A program made the translations under genes and the position numbers. Under the pieces are notes generated by a model. The model searched no databases. It had not been told where the DNA came from and saw nothing but the letters and a program-made list of their open reading frames with translations. From an uncultured Eubacterium sp. (GTDB taxonomy: Bacteria > Bacillota > Clostridia > Lachnospirales > Lachnospiraceae), in NCBI GenBank assembly GCA_910579145.1, contig CAJTTQ010000054.1, forward strand, positions 1 through 18,767: a DNA stretch of 18,767 nucleotides, written 5' to 3'. Positions 6,190-14,297 of this stretch are shown piece by piece (position 1 is the stretch's first letter; every line of letters starts with the position of its first letter).

Positions 6190-7098
6190 ATGAAAGCCAG
6201 ATCATATGTTTTAATCGCTATCATACTTATCATAGCAGTGTTCCTGTTTTACTTTTTCAGGAATACCGTAAGTAATGATTATGTAAAAGTGATCGTGGAA
6301 CATTTCCCCGCTCTGGAGGATACATCGGGACGAGACTACGTGTCGGCAGATTTTTACCAACGGGATAAAGATTCGTTATTTTACATAGATTCAGATGATA
6401 CATTGAAGCGATTGGACGAGGAGGGGGAAGAGCTTCTCCAAAAACAGGTAACGTCTTTTTTCGTCAGTGGGGATCACATTTATTATACGGATGATCACGG
6501 ACAGCTTTCTCTATTTTCGAGGAGCGGGGAAAACAACAGACAGAACGTAGAGTCCGGTTCGAGGATCATCGAACTGATCGGCCTGAGAGATCAAATTTTA
6601 TACGGGCTGGATGTGAATAATGAGGTTCTGATCTGTTTCGATACAACCAGCTGGAAGGAAATATTCTCGTATAATCTGAAACAAATCTACAGAAAAGACC
6701 GGATCGTTGAATCCCACTGTATGACGGAACAACACATCGTGTTTATGGGAAGCGACGGTACTTTATGGGATTATGATCTGGAAGAAAGAGAACTCGATCA
6801 GGTTGAACTTCCGATCGAACCAGTTCCGTCAGCTACGTGCACATGTATGTTAGCGTATCATGGAAAGATTTTATATTCCTATTTTGAAAGTGAGTGTATG
6901 CCCTCGAAATACGCAGAGGGCAAAGACGATGAAAAAAGCGGGATTTATGTATATGATTTTACGGATTCAGGAATGAAAAAAATATCAAACGACTTCGCGG
7001 AGCATATGGTCTTACTCGATGGAGAATTATACTTATATGTCAGGGGCCTGTTTTTGGGAGAACTTCGAAAATCAGATTCCGTGCCGGAGGATCTGTAA
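6190..7098 (+). CDS. Membrane-anchored beta-propeller-like hypothetical protein
   Basis: A 302-residue protein with an uncleaved N-terminal anchor (residues 5-23, SYVLIAIILIIAVFLFYFF) and an external domain of repeated strand units. The units include DSLFYIDSDDTLKRLDEEGE, GDHIYYTDDHGQLSLFSRSG, DQILYGLDVNNEVLICFDTT, EQHIVFMGSDGTLWDYDLEE and KSGIYVYDFTDSGMKKIS. The spacing of 40-50 residues and the Y/F-x-x-D/G pattern resemble six-bladed propellers of the DUF5050 kind. No catalytic motif is visible. Start at ATG 6190 follows GAGAGGA at 6176-6182. It has its own promoter and lies between the sigma operon and the transporter operon. The function is unknown; sensing or binding at the cell surface is a guess. 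Confidence 0.7.
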   Translation: MKARSYVLIAIILIIAVFLFYFFRNTVSNDYVKVIVEHFPALEDTSGRDYVSADFYQRDKDSLFYIDSDDTLKRLDEEGEELLQKQVTSFFVSGDHIYYTDDHGQLSLFSRSGENNRQNVESGSRIIELIGLRDQILYGLDVNNEVLICFDTTSWKEIFSYNLKQIYRKDRIVESHCMTEQHIVFMGSDGTLWDYDLEERELDQVELPIEPVPSATCTCMLAYHGKILYSYFESECMPSKYAEGKDDEKSGIYVYDFTDSGMKKISNDFAEHMVLLDGELYLYVRGLFLGELRKSDSVPEDL

Positions 7099-7228
7099 AA
7101 AGGGAGCGAACGGAAAGCGCCAAAAAGAAAGCTGGATACCGGCCTCAAAAAACGATGGAAAAAATAAGTATCTTATGTTACACTTCTAATTGTAACCGTG
7201 TCAATACAGCAGATGGGATGGTGGCATT

Positions 7229-8074
7229 TTGATCAAAGTAGAAAATCTCGTATTTGAATACATACGGCGTGACGAAAATGACGAGGTCATTGGCGTGGAA
7301 ATGGCGTTAGACCATGTATCCTTTCAGGTGAGGAAAGGCGAGTTTGTTGCCGTTCTCGGTCACAACGGCTCGGGAAAATCAACGCTCGCCAAACATATCA
7401 ACGCCATATTGCTGCCGGGAGAGGGAACTGTTTATGTGGACGGCATTGATACCAGTGACGGTGGGATGCTCTGGGAGATCCGCCAGAGAGTGGGAATGGT
7501 GTTCCAAAATCCGGATAATCAGATCGTAAACAATGTCGTGGAAGAAGACGTCGGATTCGGCCCTGAAAATCTGGGAGTGCCGACGAAAGAAATCTGGAGC
7601 CGCGTCGAAGAGTCCCTCAAAAAGGTCGGCATGTACCGGAACCGCAAGGATTGTCCGAATAACCTTTCCGGCGGACAGAAGCAGCGCGTGGCGATCGCGG
7701 GAGTGCTGGCGATGCGGCCAAAATGTATCGTGTTTGACGAGTCAACGGCGATGCTGGACCCGTGCGGGCGCAGGGACGTATTAGAGGCCGTGCGGGAGAT
7801 CAATGAAAAAGAAGGGATTACCATTCTCTGGATCACTCATTTTATGGACGAGGTAACGGAAGCGGACCGGGTTCTCGTGATGAATGAGGGAGAGCTTGTC
7901 ATGGGAGGGAAACCGAAAGAAATATTTTCACAGACGGACAAATTAAAAAAATATCACCTCGACGTCCCGCAGGTGACAGAGCTGGCAGCCCAACTGCGAA
8001 AAAGGGGCGTGCCGTTACCGGCGGATCTGCTCACGGTGGATGAACTCGTGGACAGTCTGGCGGGAATACTTTAA
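7229..8074 (+). CDS. ecfA1: ECF transporter ATPase EcfA1
   Basis: One of two ATP-binding subunits of the energy-coupling factor transporter, which powers uptake of vitamins and metals through interchangeable substrate-binding (S) subunits. Seen in 281 residues: Walker A GHNGSGKST (44-52), Q-loop FQNPDNQ with Gln93, signature LSGGQKQR (146-153), Walker B CIVFDES with Asp170-Glu171, switch His204 in ITHFMDE. The C-terminal DVPQVTELAAQLRKRGVPLP is typical of EcfA proteins. Start is TTG 7229; no ATG or GTG lies in frame before the first motif, and the ribosome site is modest (GGTGG, 7220-7224). The gene heads the ecfA1-ecfA2-ecfT-truA run. No S subunit is encoded here, so this is the shared (group II) type. 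No convincing promoter was seen in 7099-7228. Confidence 0.95.
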   Translation: MIKVENLVFEYIRRDENDEVIGVEMALDHVSFQVRKGEFVAVLGHNGSGKSTLAKHINAILLPGEGTVYVDGIDTSDGGMLWEIRQRVGMVFQNPDNQIVNNVVEEDVGFGPENLGVPTKEIWSRVEESLKKVGMYRNRKDCPNNLSGGQKQRVAIAGVLAMRPKCIVFDESTAMLDPCGRRDVLEAVREINEKEGITILWITHFMDEVTEADRVLVMNEGELVMGGKPKEIFSQTDKLKKYHLDVPQVTELAAQLRKRGVPLPADLLTVDELVDSLAGIL

Positions 8075-8100
8075 ATGCTTAAAGGGAAATGGAGGAAACG

Positions 8101-8952
8101 ATGTCCATTTTACTAAATGAAGTGGAATATGTGTACGGGAAGGGAACCGTATTTGAAAAGGTAGCACTGTATGATGTGAGTCTTAAAATAGACGACGGGG
8201 AGTTCATCGGCCTGATCGGCCATACCGGTTCAGGAAAGTCCACGCTGATCCAGCATTTGAACGGACTGCTCGTGCCGACTTCCGGCGGCGTATATTACAA
8301 TGGGGAAGACATAAACGATAAAGATTATTCAAAGAAAAAGCTTCGCGGGAAAGTCTCCATCGTCTTCCAGTACCCGGAACAGCAGTTGTTTGAGAAAACC
8401 GTCCTCGATGATGTGAAGTTCGGCCCGGGGAATCTCGGACTGGAACCGCTCGAAGTGGATATGCGGGCGTTTCAGGCGCTGAAACAGGTAGGGATCACCG
8501 ATGATCTGCTCGATGTATCCCCATTGGAATTGTCCGGCGGCCAAAAGCGGAGGGTGGCGATCGCCGGCGTGCTGGCGATGGAGCCGGAAGTCCTCATTCT
8601 GGATGAGCCGACAGCCGGATTGGATCCGGAGGGGCGGGATGATCTGCTGCAGCTCATAAAAAAACTTCACGAGGAGCGCGGCATTACCGTCATCGTCGTG
8701 TCCCACAGTATGGAGGATATGGGAAAATACGCCAAACGGCTTGTTGTGCTGAATGGAGGGACCATTTTCCTCGATGGCGCGCCGGAACACGTTTTTTCCC
8801 ACTATCGGGAACTGGAAAAGATCGGACTTCGCGCGCCGCAGGTCACGTATGTGATGGAAGGGCTGGCGGACCGGGGAATCCGCCTGCCGCATAACGCCAT
8901 CAATGTGGGACAGGCGGTGGAAGCGATCATGAAATGTTATGATAACAAGTAG
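8101..8952 (+). CDS. ecfA2: ECF transporter ATPase EcfA2
   Basis: The second ATP-binding subunit, which pairs with EcfA1 under EcfT. In 283 residues: Walker A GHTGSGKST (40-48), Q-loop FQYPEQQLF with Gln90, signature LSGGQKRR (144-151), Walker B LILDEPTAGLDP with Asp168-Glu169, and His202 in VSHSMED. The FQYPEQQLF motif is characteristic of EcfA2 rather than EcfA1. The start is ATG 8101, since GGAGG at 8091-8095 leaves five bases; ATG 8089 would overlap its own ribosome site. It begins 26 bases after ecfA1 ends. Confidence 0.95.
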   Translation: MSILLNEVEYVYGKGTVFEKVALYDVSLKIDDGEFIGLIGHTGSGKSTLIQHLNGLLVPTSGGVYYNGEDINDKDYSKKKLRGKVSIVFQYPEQQLFEKTVLDDVKFGPGNLGLEPLEVDMRAFQALKQVGITDDLLDVSPLELSGGQKRRVAIAGVLAMEPEVLILDEPTAGLDPEGRDDLLQLIKKLHEERGITVIVVSHSMEDMGKYAKRLVVLNGGTIFLDGAPEHVFSHYRELEKIGLRAPQVTYVMEGLADRGIRLPHNAINVGQAVEAIMKCYDNK

Positions 8953-8963
8953 GAGAGAGCGCC

Positions 8964-9785
8964 ATGTTAAGAGATATGACAATCGGACAATATTATCCCG
9001 CCCGGTCTAAAATACATGATCTGGATCCGCGGGTAAAGATCACAGCGGTACTCGTATATCTGGTCTCCCTCTTTTTGTTCCGCGGGTTTGCCGGATATGC
9101 CTTGGTAACGGTTTTTTTGGTATCGGCCATTGTGCTGAGCCATGTGCCGTTTTCATATATCTCAAAAGGACTGAAACCGGTTTTGTTCCTCCTTTGTTTT
9201 ACCGCGGTCTATCACTTGTTTTTTACGAAAGGGGACGCGGTGTTCGAGTGGGAACTTTTTTCCGGCCACACGATCACGGTGACGTGGCAGGGCTTGAAAA
9301 ATGGGGCATTTATCGTACTGCGGCTCATCTATCTCGTGATCGGTTCCTCGCTTTTGACCTATACGACGACACCGACTAAATTGACAGATGGGATCGAGAG
9401 CCTGTTGAAACCGCTGGGGAAGATCGGGGTTCCGGTGCACGATCTGGCGATGATGATGTCGCTTGCGCTCCGGTTTATCCCCATTCTTTTGGAAGAGGCG
9501 AACCGCATCATGAAAGCGCAGAGCGCGAGGGGGGCGAGCTTTGAGGAGGGAAATATCTTGGTGAGGGTCCGCGCCATCACTTCGATCCTGGTTCCGCTTC
9601 TCGTCTCGGCGACGAGGCGTTCGTATGATCTGGCGCTCGCGATGGAAGCCAGATGTTATCATGGCGGAAAAGGCCGTACGAAGATGAAACCGTTGAAATA
9701 CAAGGGCCGGGATGTGAGGGCGTATGTTGTTTTAGTGTTTTATGTTGCGGTGATCGTGCTTGTGAACCGACTGGTGCCCTATTGA
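8964..9785 (+). CDS. ecfT: ECF transporter transmembrane subunit EcfT
   Basis: The membrane scaffold that couples the two ATPases to S subunits. The 273-residue protein has hydrophobic segments near residues 28-57, 71-87, 113-133, 203-215 and 252-270. The two coupling-helix motifs are SARGA (Ala188-Arg189-Gly190) and EARCY (Ala229-Arg230-Cys231), the latter in AMEARCYHGG; Cys in place of Gly there is common in Firmicutes EcfT. The N-terminal IGQYYPARSKIHDLDPRVK is a family hallmark. AGGAGAG precedes the ATG, which lies 11 bases after ecfA2. Confidence 0.94.
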   Translation: MLRDMTIGQYYPARSKIHDLDPRVKITAVLVYLVSLFLFRGFAGYALVTVFLVSAIVLSHVPFSYISKGLKPVLFLLCFTAVYHLFFTKGDAVFEWELFSGHTITVTWQGLKNGAFIVLRLIYLVIGSSLLTYTTTPTKLTDGIESLLKPLGKIGVPVHDLAMMMSLALRFIPILLEEANRIMKAQSARGASFEEGNILVRVRAITSILVPLLVSATRRSYDLALAMEARCYHGGKGRTKMKPLKYKGRDVRAYVVLVFYVAVIVLVNRLVPY

Positions 9786-9893
9786 TGGAGGGTGCGAAAA
9801 CGGACGCGGGTTTCCGTGGATCGCGCTATGATCATTCGTCTCACTCGCATCTATGAAATTGAAAAGAAATAAAATGAAATGGGGTAAAGATAT

Positions 9894-10658
9894 ATGCGGA
9901 TCAGACTGACAGTGGCGTATGACGGGACAAATTACCACGGCTGGCAGAAACAGGATAATGCTGTTTCCGTGCAGGGGATTTTGACAGAAGCATTACAGCA
10001 GCTATTAGGGGAAGAAATCGAACTGGCCGGGGCGAGCCGCACGGACGCAGGCGTTCACGCGCTGGGAAATGCGGCGGTATTTGATACCCGGACGAGCATC
10101 CCGCCGGAAAAGATCGCGGTGGCCGTCAACCAGCGCCTTCCGGAAGACATCCGGGTCATGCGATCGGAGCAGGTGTCGGACACGTTTCATCCGAGAGACG
10201 GGGTGAAACATAAGACATATGAGTACGCGATCACGAACGCGCAAACCCAGCTGCCCACGAAGCGGCTGTACGCGCATTTTGTGTATGTCCCGCTCAATGT
10301 CGAGCAGATGCGGGCAGCGGCGCAGTTGTTTATCGGTGAACACGATTTTGGCGGGTTCTGCTCAGCTGGCAGTCAGGTGAAGTCAACGGTTCGGTGTATT
10401 TATGATATAAAAATTTTGAAAAATGGAGAAGATATAAAAATACAGATCACAGGGAATGGTTTTTTGTATAATATGGTGCGCATCATAGCGGGAACGCTTA
10501 TCGAGGTGGGCATGGGGAGACGGGAGATTGAGACGGTGAAGCAGGCGATCGACAGGAAAGACCGGAAGCTGGCAGGTCCTACGGCGCCGGCAAGGGGGCT
10601 TGTGCTGTTGAAGATCGTTTATAAGAGTGAGGGAGAGGAAACCGGGCAGATTCAGTAA
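9894..10658 (+). CDS. truA: tRNA pseudouridine(38-40) synthase TruA
   Basis: Converts uridine to pseudouridine at positions 38-40 in the anticodon arm of many tRNAs. The 254-residue protein has YDGTNYHGWQKQ (9-20), the catalytic motif RTDAGVHA with Asp51, KTYEYAI (about 107), FCSAG, and FLYNMVRIIAGTL near residue 190, all standard for TruA. It follows ecfT after 108 bases with no terminator, the usual order in Clostridia. Its ribosome binding site (GGGGTAAAG) is weak. In related genomes rplM and rpsI usually follow; here a defence cassette does. Confidence 0.95.
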   Translation: MRIRLTVAYDGTNYHGWQKQDNAVSVQGILTEALQQLLGEEIELAGASRTDAGVHALGNAAVFDTRTSIPPEKIAVAVNQRLPEDIRVMRSEQVSDTFHPRDGVKHKTYEYAITNAQTQLPTKRLYAHFVYVPLNVEQMRAAAQLFIGEHDFGGFCSAGSQVKSTVRCIYDIKILKNGEDIKIQITGNGFLYNMVRIIAGTLIEVGMGRREIETVKQAIDRKDRKLAGPTAPARGLVLLKIVYKSEGEETGQIQ

Positions 10659-10676
10659 GAGAGGGGATGAAACGGG

Positions 10677-11957
10677 ATGCGGCTGCAGGAATTAACATTA
10701 TTTAATTTCAAGATTTTTTCGGAGCAGAAATTTGTGTTCAATGGAAAGAGCACGATTATTTTCGGAATCAATGGAACGGGAAAATCGACAATATTATCCG
10801 CTATCAATTACTTGAACCGAGTGTGGATCAATCGTCTGAATCCTGCGCAGGGAACAGCGTTTCGTTCATTTTCAGACGATATGATTTCATTCGGGAAATC
10901 AGACTTGATGCTTCAGGGGGAAGTGGAACTGGGTGGGGCCATTTATCCTCTTATGAGATGCCATACAAGGGCAAAAAAGAATCAGAGAAAAAATACGTTA
11001 TCTTATCATAGCGGTTTTTATACGAAGTTTACAGATGGATTTACACGAAATTACTTAGAGGACGAAACGGCTAATATGCCGGTTTATGTGAATTACGGTA
11101 CAAATCGCTCGGTACTGGATATACCGGATCGGATTCGGAAAAAGCATGATTTTGATAAATTATCTGCATTGGAACGAACGATAGAGAATGAACTTGATTT
11201 TCGGACATTTTTTGAATGGTATCGGGAGCGGGAGGCAGAAGAAGTGATCGAAGCAAGAGAACAAAATGATCTTGCGTATCGAGATTCTTTATTAACATGT
11301 GTCAGCAATGCAATTGAAGCGATGATTGGAAATGTAACAAATCTGAGAGTGAAGAGAAACCCGGTTAGAATGGTAGCAGATAAAGCGGGAAAGGAAATAC
11401 GGGTGGATCTATTGTCAGACGGGGAGAAATGTACACTTGCTATGTTCGGCGATCTTGCGAGAAGGCTGGCCTTGGCAAATCCGGGGTTGAAGAATCCTTT
11501 GGAGGGAGAGGGAATCGTGCTGATTGATGAGATTGAACTTCATATGCACCCATTGTGGCAAAGAAAGGTATTAAAGGTGTTAAGGACAACTTTTCCCAAC
11601 ATTCAATTCTTTATCACGACTCACTCCCCACAGATTTTAGGGGAAGCAGACGATCGCTATAATATCTATGTATTATCTGAGACGGAAGATGGCGGCTGCG
11701 TGGTGGATGCCATTAGACGGATGGATGGATATGATAGTAACCTGATACTGGAAAAATATATGAATACAGATTCGAAAAGTGGTGATGTTAAATCTTTGAT
11801 AAAAAATATCAACCAGTTGATTGCTCAGAAGAAATATCTAGAAGCGGAAGAGTTATTGAAAAAATTAAAAGATATTTCAGGAGAGATGGATGAAGAGTAC
11901 ATGATGGTTCAGGGATTTTTGAAAAGGAGCAGGATTTTAGATGAAAAAAATAAATAG
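10677..11957 (+). CDS. ptuA: Septu anti-phage ATPase PtuA-like (AAA/SMC-type)
   Basis: A 426-residue ATPase of the COG3950/AAA_21 kind. Seen: Walker A GINGTGKST (30-38), ABC-like signature LSDGEK (246-251), Walker B IVLIDEIELHMHP with Asp284-Glu285, and switch His316 in ITTHSPQILGE. Residues 100-200 form a long insert, and a Lys/Glu-rich helical tail follows residue 370. With the HNH gene next to it, overlapping by 17 bases, this is the two-gene layout of Septu, where PtuA assembles with the nuclease PtuB and the complex degrades nucleic acid during phage infection. The DNA is distinctly more AT-rich than truA upstream, suggesting transfer. The start at ATG 10677 is 18 bases after truA; the ribosome site is GAGGGG. 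Similar ATPases occur with Ec78-type retrons, but no reverse transcriptase is present. Septu assignment is from family knowledge and gene pairing. Confidence 0.85.
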   Translation: MRLQELTLFNFKIFSEQKFVFNGKSTIIFGINGTGKSTILSAINYLNRVWINRLNPAQGTAFRSFSDDMISFGKSDLMLQGEVELGGAIYPLMRCHTRAKKNQRKNTLSYHSGFYTKFTDGFTRNYLEDETANMPVYVNYGTNRSVLDIPDRIRKKHDFDKLSALERTIENELDFRTFFEWYREREAEEVIEAREQNDLAYRDSLLTCVSNAIEAMIGNVTNLRVKRNPVRMVADKAGKEIRVDLLSDGEKCTLAMFGDLARRLALANPGLKNPLEGEGIVLIDEIELHMHPLWQRKVLKVLRTTFPNIQFFITTHSPQILGEADDRYNIYVLSETEDGGCVVDAIRRMDGYDSNLILEKYMNTDSKSGDVKSLIKNINQLIAQKKYLEAEELLKKLKDISGEMDEEYMMVQGFLKRSRILDEKNK

Positions 11958-12564
11958 AGAAACAGAGCCGGATTTTTGGATCGAATATAAACGTTTACAT
12001 CCGAATCATTCCTATATGGATTTGGATAAGTCCAGACAGGGAAGGGAAACAAGAAAGGATTTACGTAATTATTTATTGCGGTCACAATATGGATTGTGTG
12101 CCTATTGTTGTAGGAGCATTGGAATAGAAGACTCTTTGAATGAACATATTAAGCCACAGGCAAAATATCCGAAGCAAACGATGGAGTATGAAAACATAAT
12201 TGTTTCTTGCAGGTCGGAAGGTTCGACACTGACTTGTGGCTCAAAAAAGGCAAATGAGTATGATGAAGCGTTATTTGTATCACCGCTGGAAGCGTGTGAG
12301 GGGCACTTTATATTTTATCCTAATGGGCAGATTGAGGGAACTGGAGAACGCGGGCAATACACATGTGATCTGTTGAACTTAAATGCGTATGAACTTCAGC
12401 GGGCGAGAAGGACGCAGTATAAAATCTGTGCAGATTATCAGAATGCAGAACTTGTACATACCTATTTTCTCACACCTGATGAAGAGGGGAAACAGGAATC
12501 ATTTGCAGATATGATCCAGTACTTTTATGAACGCGGTGACTTTGGAATTTTAAACAGCGAATGA
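11941..12564 (+). CDS. ptuB: Septu HNH endonuclease PtuB-like
   Basis: A 207-residue HNH nuclease resembling the retron/Septu-associated TIGR02646 group. Seen: RSQYGLCAYCCRSI with Cys53 and Cys56 as the first zinc knuckle, NEHIKPQAKYP with the catalytic Glu68-His69, MEYENIIVSC with Asn85 and Cys90, and LTCGSKKAN with Cys99 completing the second metal pair. The C-terminal half (120-207) is alpha/beta with no motif I recognise. The start ATG is inside the ptuA 3' end, preceded by AAGGAG at about 11924, so translation is likely coupled and gives matched amounts of both subunits. It would act as the effector nuclease, held or triggered by the ATPase partner. Base composition is AT-rich like ptuA. 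The amidohydrolase gene starts 18 bases later. Confidence 0.83.
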   Translation: MKKINRETEPDFWIEYKRLHPNHSYMDLDKSRQGRETRKDLRNYLLRSQYGLCAYCCRSIGIEDSLNEHIKPQAKYPKQTMEYENIIVSCRSEGSTLTCGSKKANEYDEALFVSPLEACEGHFIFYPNGQIEGTGERGQYTCDLLNLNAYELQRARRTQYKICADYQNAELVHTYFLTPDEEGKQESFADMIQYFYERGDFGILNSE

Positions 12565-12582
12565 GCGAAAGGAGCAAGGCGC

Positions 12583-13422
12583 ATGATCATTGATATCCAC
12601 GCACACACCTACCCGGAGAACATCGTAAAAAAAGTGGTGCAGAGAATGGAATCCGTTACGGGCAGCAGGATTGAGGCAGATGGTACGTCTGCCGGACTCG
12701 TGGCAAGCATGGAACGTGCCGGTATTGATCACTCGGTATTCCTTCCAGTGGCGACAAACCCGAAGCAGGTGGGCAAATTAAATGCGCAGGCGGTTCAGAT
12801 CATGGAGTGTTATGGCGGACAGGGCCTGATCTCTTTTGCGGCGGTTCATCCGGATTCCGAACGTTTGAAAGATTTGATGCGTGGAATCCGACAGGCGGGT
12901 TTAAAAGGCGTTAAGATCCATCCCGACTATCAGGACACCTATTTTGACGATATCCGGTATATGAAAATCCTGGATGCGGCATCCGAGCAGGGACTCTTGG
13001 TATTGACCCATGCGGGAATGGATGAGGTGTATCCCGATGAGGTGCACTGTGACGTGAAGCGGATTCTGAATGTCATTGAAACTGTAAAATGCGAAAATCT
13101 GATCCTTGCCCACATGGGCGGCTGGCAGATGTGGGAAGATGTGAAAAAATATGTGTGCGGCGCGCCGGTATATTTCGATACATCGTTTTCGCTGACGGGT
13201 ACGGTCAGTGTGGAAAATACGGGCGTATACGGGAGCATGCTCGATGACGCGCAGTTTGTGGAACTGGTCAGAGAACACGGGGTGGAAAAAGTGTTGTTTG
13301 GCAGCGATACGCCTTGGAGCAGCCAGCAGGAAAATGTGGAGTGGGTGCGCGGGTGTAGTCTGACAGAACAGGAGAAGGAACAGATCCTCGGGGGAAATGC
13401 GGCGGGGATATTGGGAATATAA
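12583..13422 (+). CDS. Amidohydrolase (metal-dependent TIM-barrel hydrolase)
   Basis: A 279-residue amidohydrolase_2-type enzyme. Metal and catalytic residues are visible in barrel order: IDIHAH (His6, His8), GVKIHPDYQ (His113), LTHAGMDE (His143), LAHMGGW (His177) and FGSDTPW (Asp242). Relatives hydrolyse or decarboxylate small cyclic or carboxylated compounds; the substrate here cannot be told. Length fits the family. The start ATG 12583 follows AAAGGAG. Its GC-rich composition returns to that of the transporter genes, marking the right edge of the Septu insert. It may be transcribed with the upstream genes because no terminator intervenes. Confidence 0.88.
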   Translation: MIIDIHAHTYPENIVKKVVQRMESVTGSRIEADGTSAGLVASMERAGIDHSVFLPVATNPKQVGKLNAQAVQIMECYGGQGLISFAAVHPDSERLKDLMRGIRQAGLKGVKIHPDYQDTYFDDIRYMKILDAASEQGLLVLTHAGMDEVYPDEVHCDVKRILNVIETVKCENLILAHMGGWQMWEDVKKYVCGAPVYFDTSFSLTGTVSVENTGVYGSMLDDAQFVELVREHGVEKVLFGSDTPWSSQQENVEWVRGCSLTEQEKEQILGGNAAGILGI

Positions 13423-13460
13423 TGTAACAGATATTTATTTTTGGAAAAGAGGTAATGATT

Positions 13461-14150
13461 ATGTTTTACTATTATTTTGACCCTACGTACATTCTCGTCC
13501 TGATCGGTGTCGTGATCAGTATGGCGGCCTCGGCAAACGTGCGCGGCAGTTTTCAGAAATACAGTCAGGTATTCAGCCGGCGGGGGATCCGCGCCGAACA
13601 GGCGGCAGAACAAATATTGCAAAACGCCGGGATCTTTGACGTTCAGATCCAGCGCGTGCAGGGAAATCTGACGGATCATTATGACCCGAGATCAAAGACG
13701 CTCCGGCTGTCGGAGTCGGTTTACGGATCGTCGTCGGTTTCCGCCATCGGCGTGGCGGCGCATGAGTGCGGGCACGCGATCCAGCACGCGGGCGGATATG
13801 TGCCGTTAAAGTTGCGGGGCGCGCTGGTCCCGGTCGTAAATGTGGCTTCGACGATTTCAATGCCGCTCATTTTGGCGGGACTGATTCTGGGATTTTTTGG
13901 GCTGGCGCGGATAGGAGTCGTGCTTTTTTCCGCCGTGCTCCTGTTTCAGCTCGTCACGCTTCCGGTAGAATTTAATGCCTCGTCAAGAGCGCTCCGTGTA
14001 CTCGGAAGTACGGATATTTTATACGAAGAAGAGGTGGGAACGGCGAGAAAAGTATTGCGGGCCGCGGCGTTGACCTATGTGGCGTCAGCGGTGGCGACCG
14101 CCTTGCAGCTGTTCCGTCTTCTGTTACTGACAAACCGGAGAAGGGATTAG
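13461..14150 (+). CDS. YugP-like membrane zinc metallopeptidase
   Basis: A 229-residue neutral zinc peptidase of the YugP family. Seen: a N-terminal membrane helix (8-26), HECGH (101-105) giving zinc ligands His101 and His105 with catalytic Glu102, membrane helices at about 121-147 and 149-168, and LPVEFNAS with Glu170 as the probable third ligand. A last helix is near 203-226. The family is widespread in Firmicutes; its substrates are unknown, and membrane-protein quality control is a guess. The start is ATG 13461, eight bases after AGAGG; ATG 13455 is too close. It lies 38 bases after the amidohydrolase, probably in the same transcript. Confidence 0.87.
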   Translation: MFYYYFDPTYILVLIGVVISMAASANVRGSFQKYSQVFSRRGIRAEQAAEQILQNAGIFDVQIQRVQGNLTDHYDPRSKTLRLSESVYGSSSVSAIGVAAHECGHAIQHAGGYVPLKLRGALVPVVNVASTISMPLILAGLILGFFGLARIGVVLFSAVLLFQLVTLPVEFNASSRALRVLGSTDILYEEEVGTARKVLRAAALTYVASAVATALQLFRLLLLTNRRRD

Positions 14151-14181
14151 CGCAGAGCCTGAACAACAGGGGGATACAATC

Positions 14182-14210
14182 TTGCCTTTCCAAATATTTC
14201 ATGATACAAT
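14182..14210 (+). promoter_or_regulatory. Upstream ter-operon promoter (extended -10)
   Basis: TTGCCT (14182-14187), 17 bases, TGA-TACAAT (-10 at 14205-14210). TG one base before the hexamer makes it an extended -10. It is one of two similar promoters exactly 61 bases apart. Confidence 0.65.
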
Positions 14211-14242
14211 AGGTGTAAATGCTGTTAGTGGTAAAATAATTT

Positions 14243-14271
14243 TTGACCCATGTGATACACTATGATACGAT
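14243..14271 (+). promoter_or_regulatory. Downstream ter-operon promoter (extended -10)
   Basis: TTGACC (14243-14248), 17 bases, TGA-TACGAT (-10 at 14266-14271). The expected transcript start lies just upstream of the AGGAGGA site for the first terD gene, giving a very short leader. Confidence 0.7.
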
Positions 14272-14297
14272 GGGGAAAAGAATAGGAGGATATGGTT

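Noticed and set aside
7155..7232. 25-codon frame whose TGA overlaps the ecfA1 TTG start, as if a coupled leader peptide
   Set aside because: No ribosome binding site before its ATG; the overlap could be chance.
10677..12564. A retron (ATPase plus HNH nuclease as effectors)
   Set aside because: No reverse transcriptase or structured msr/msd-like RNA region is found near the pair, so plain Septu fits better.
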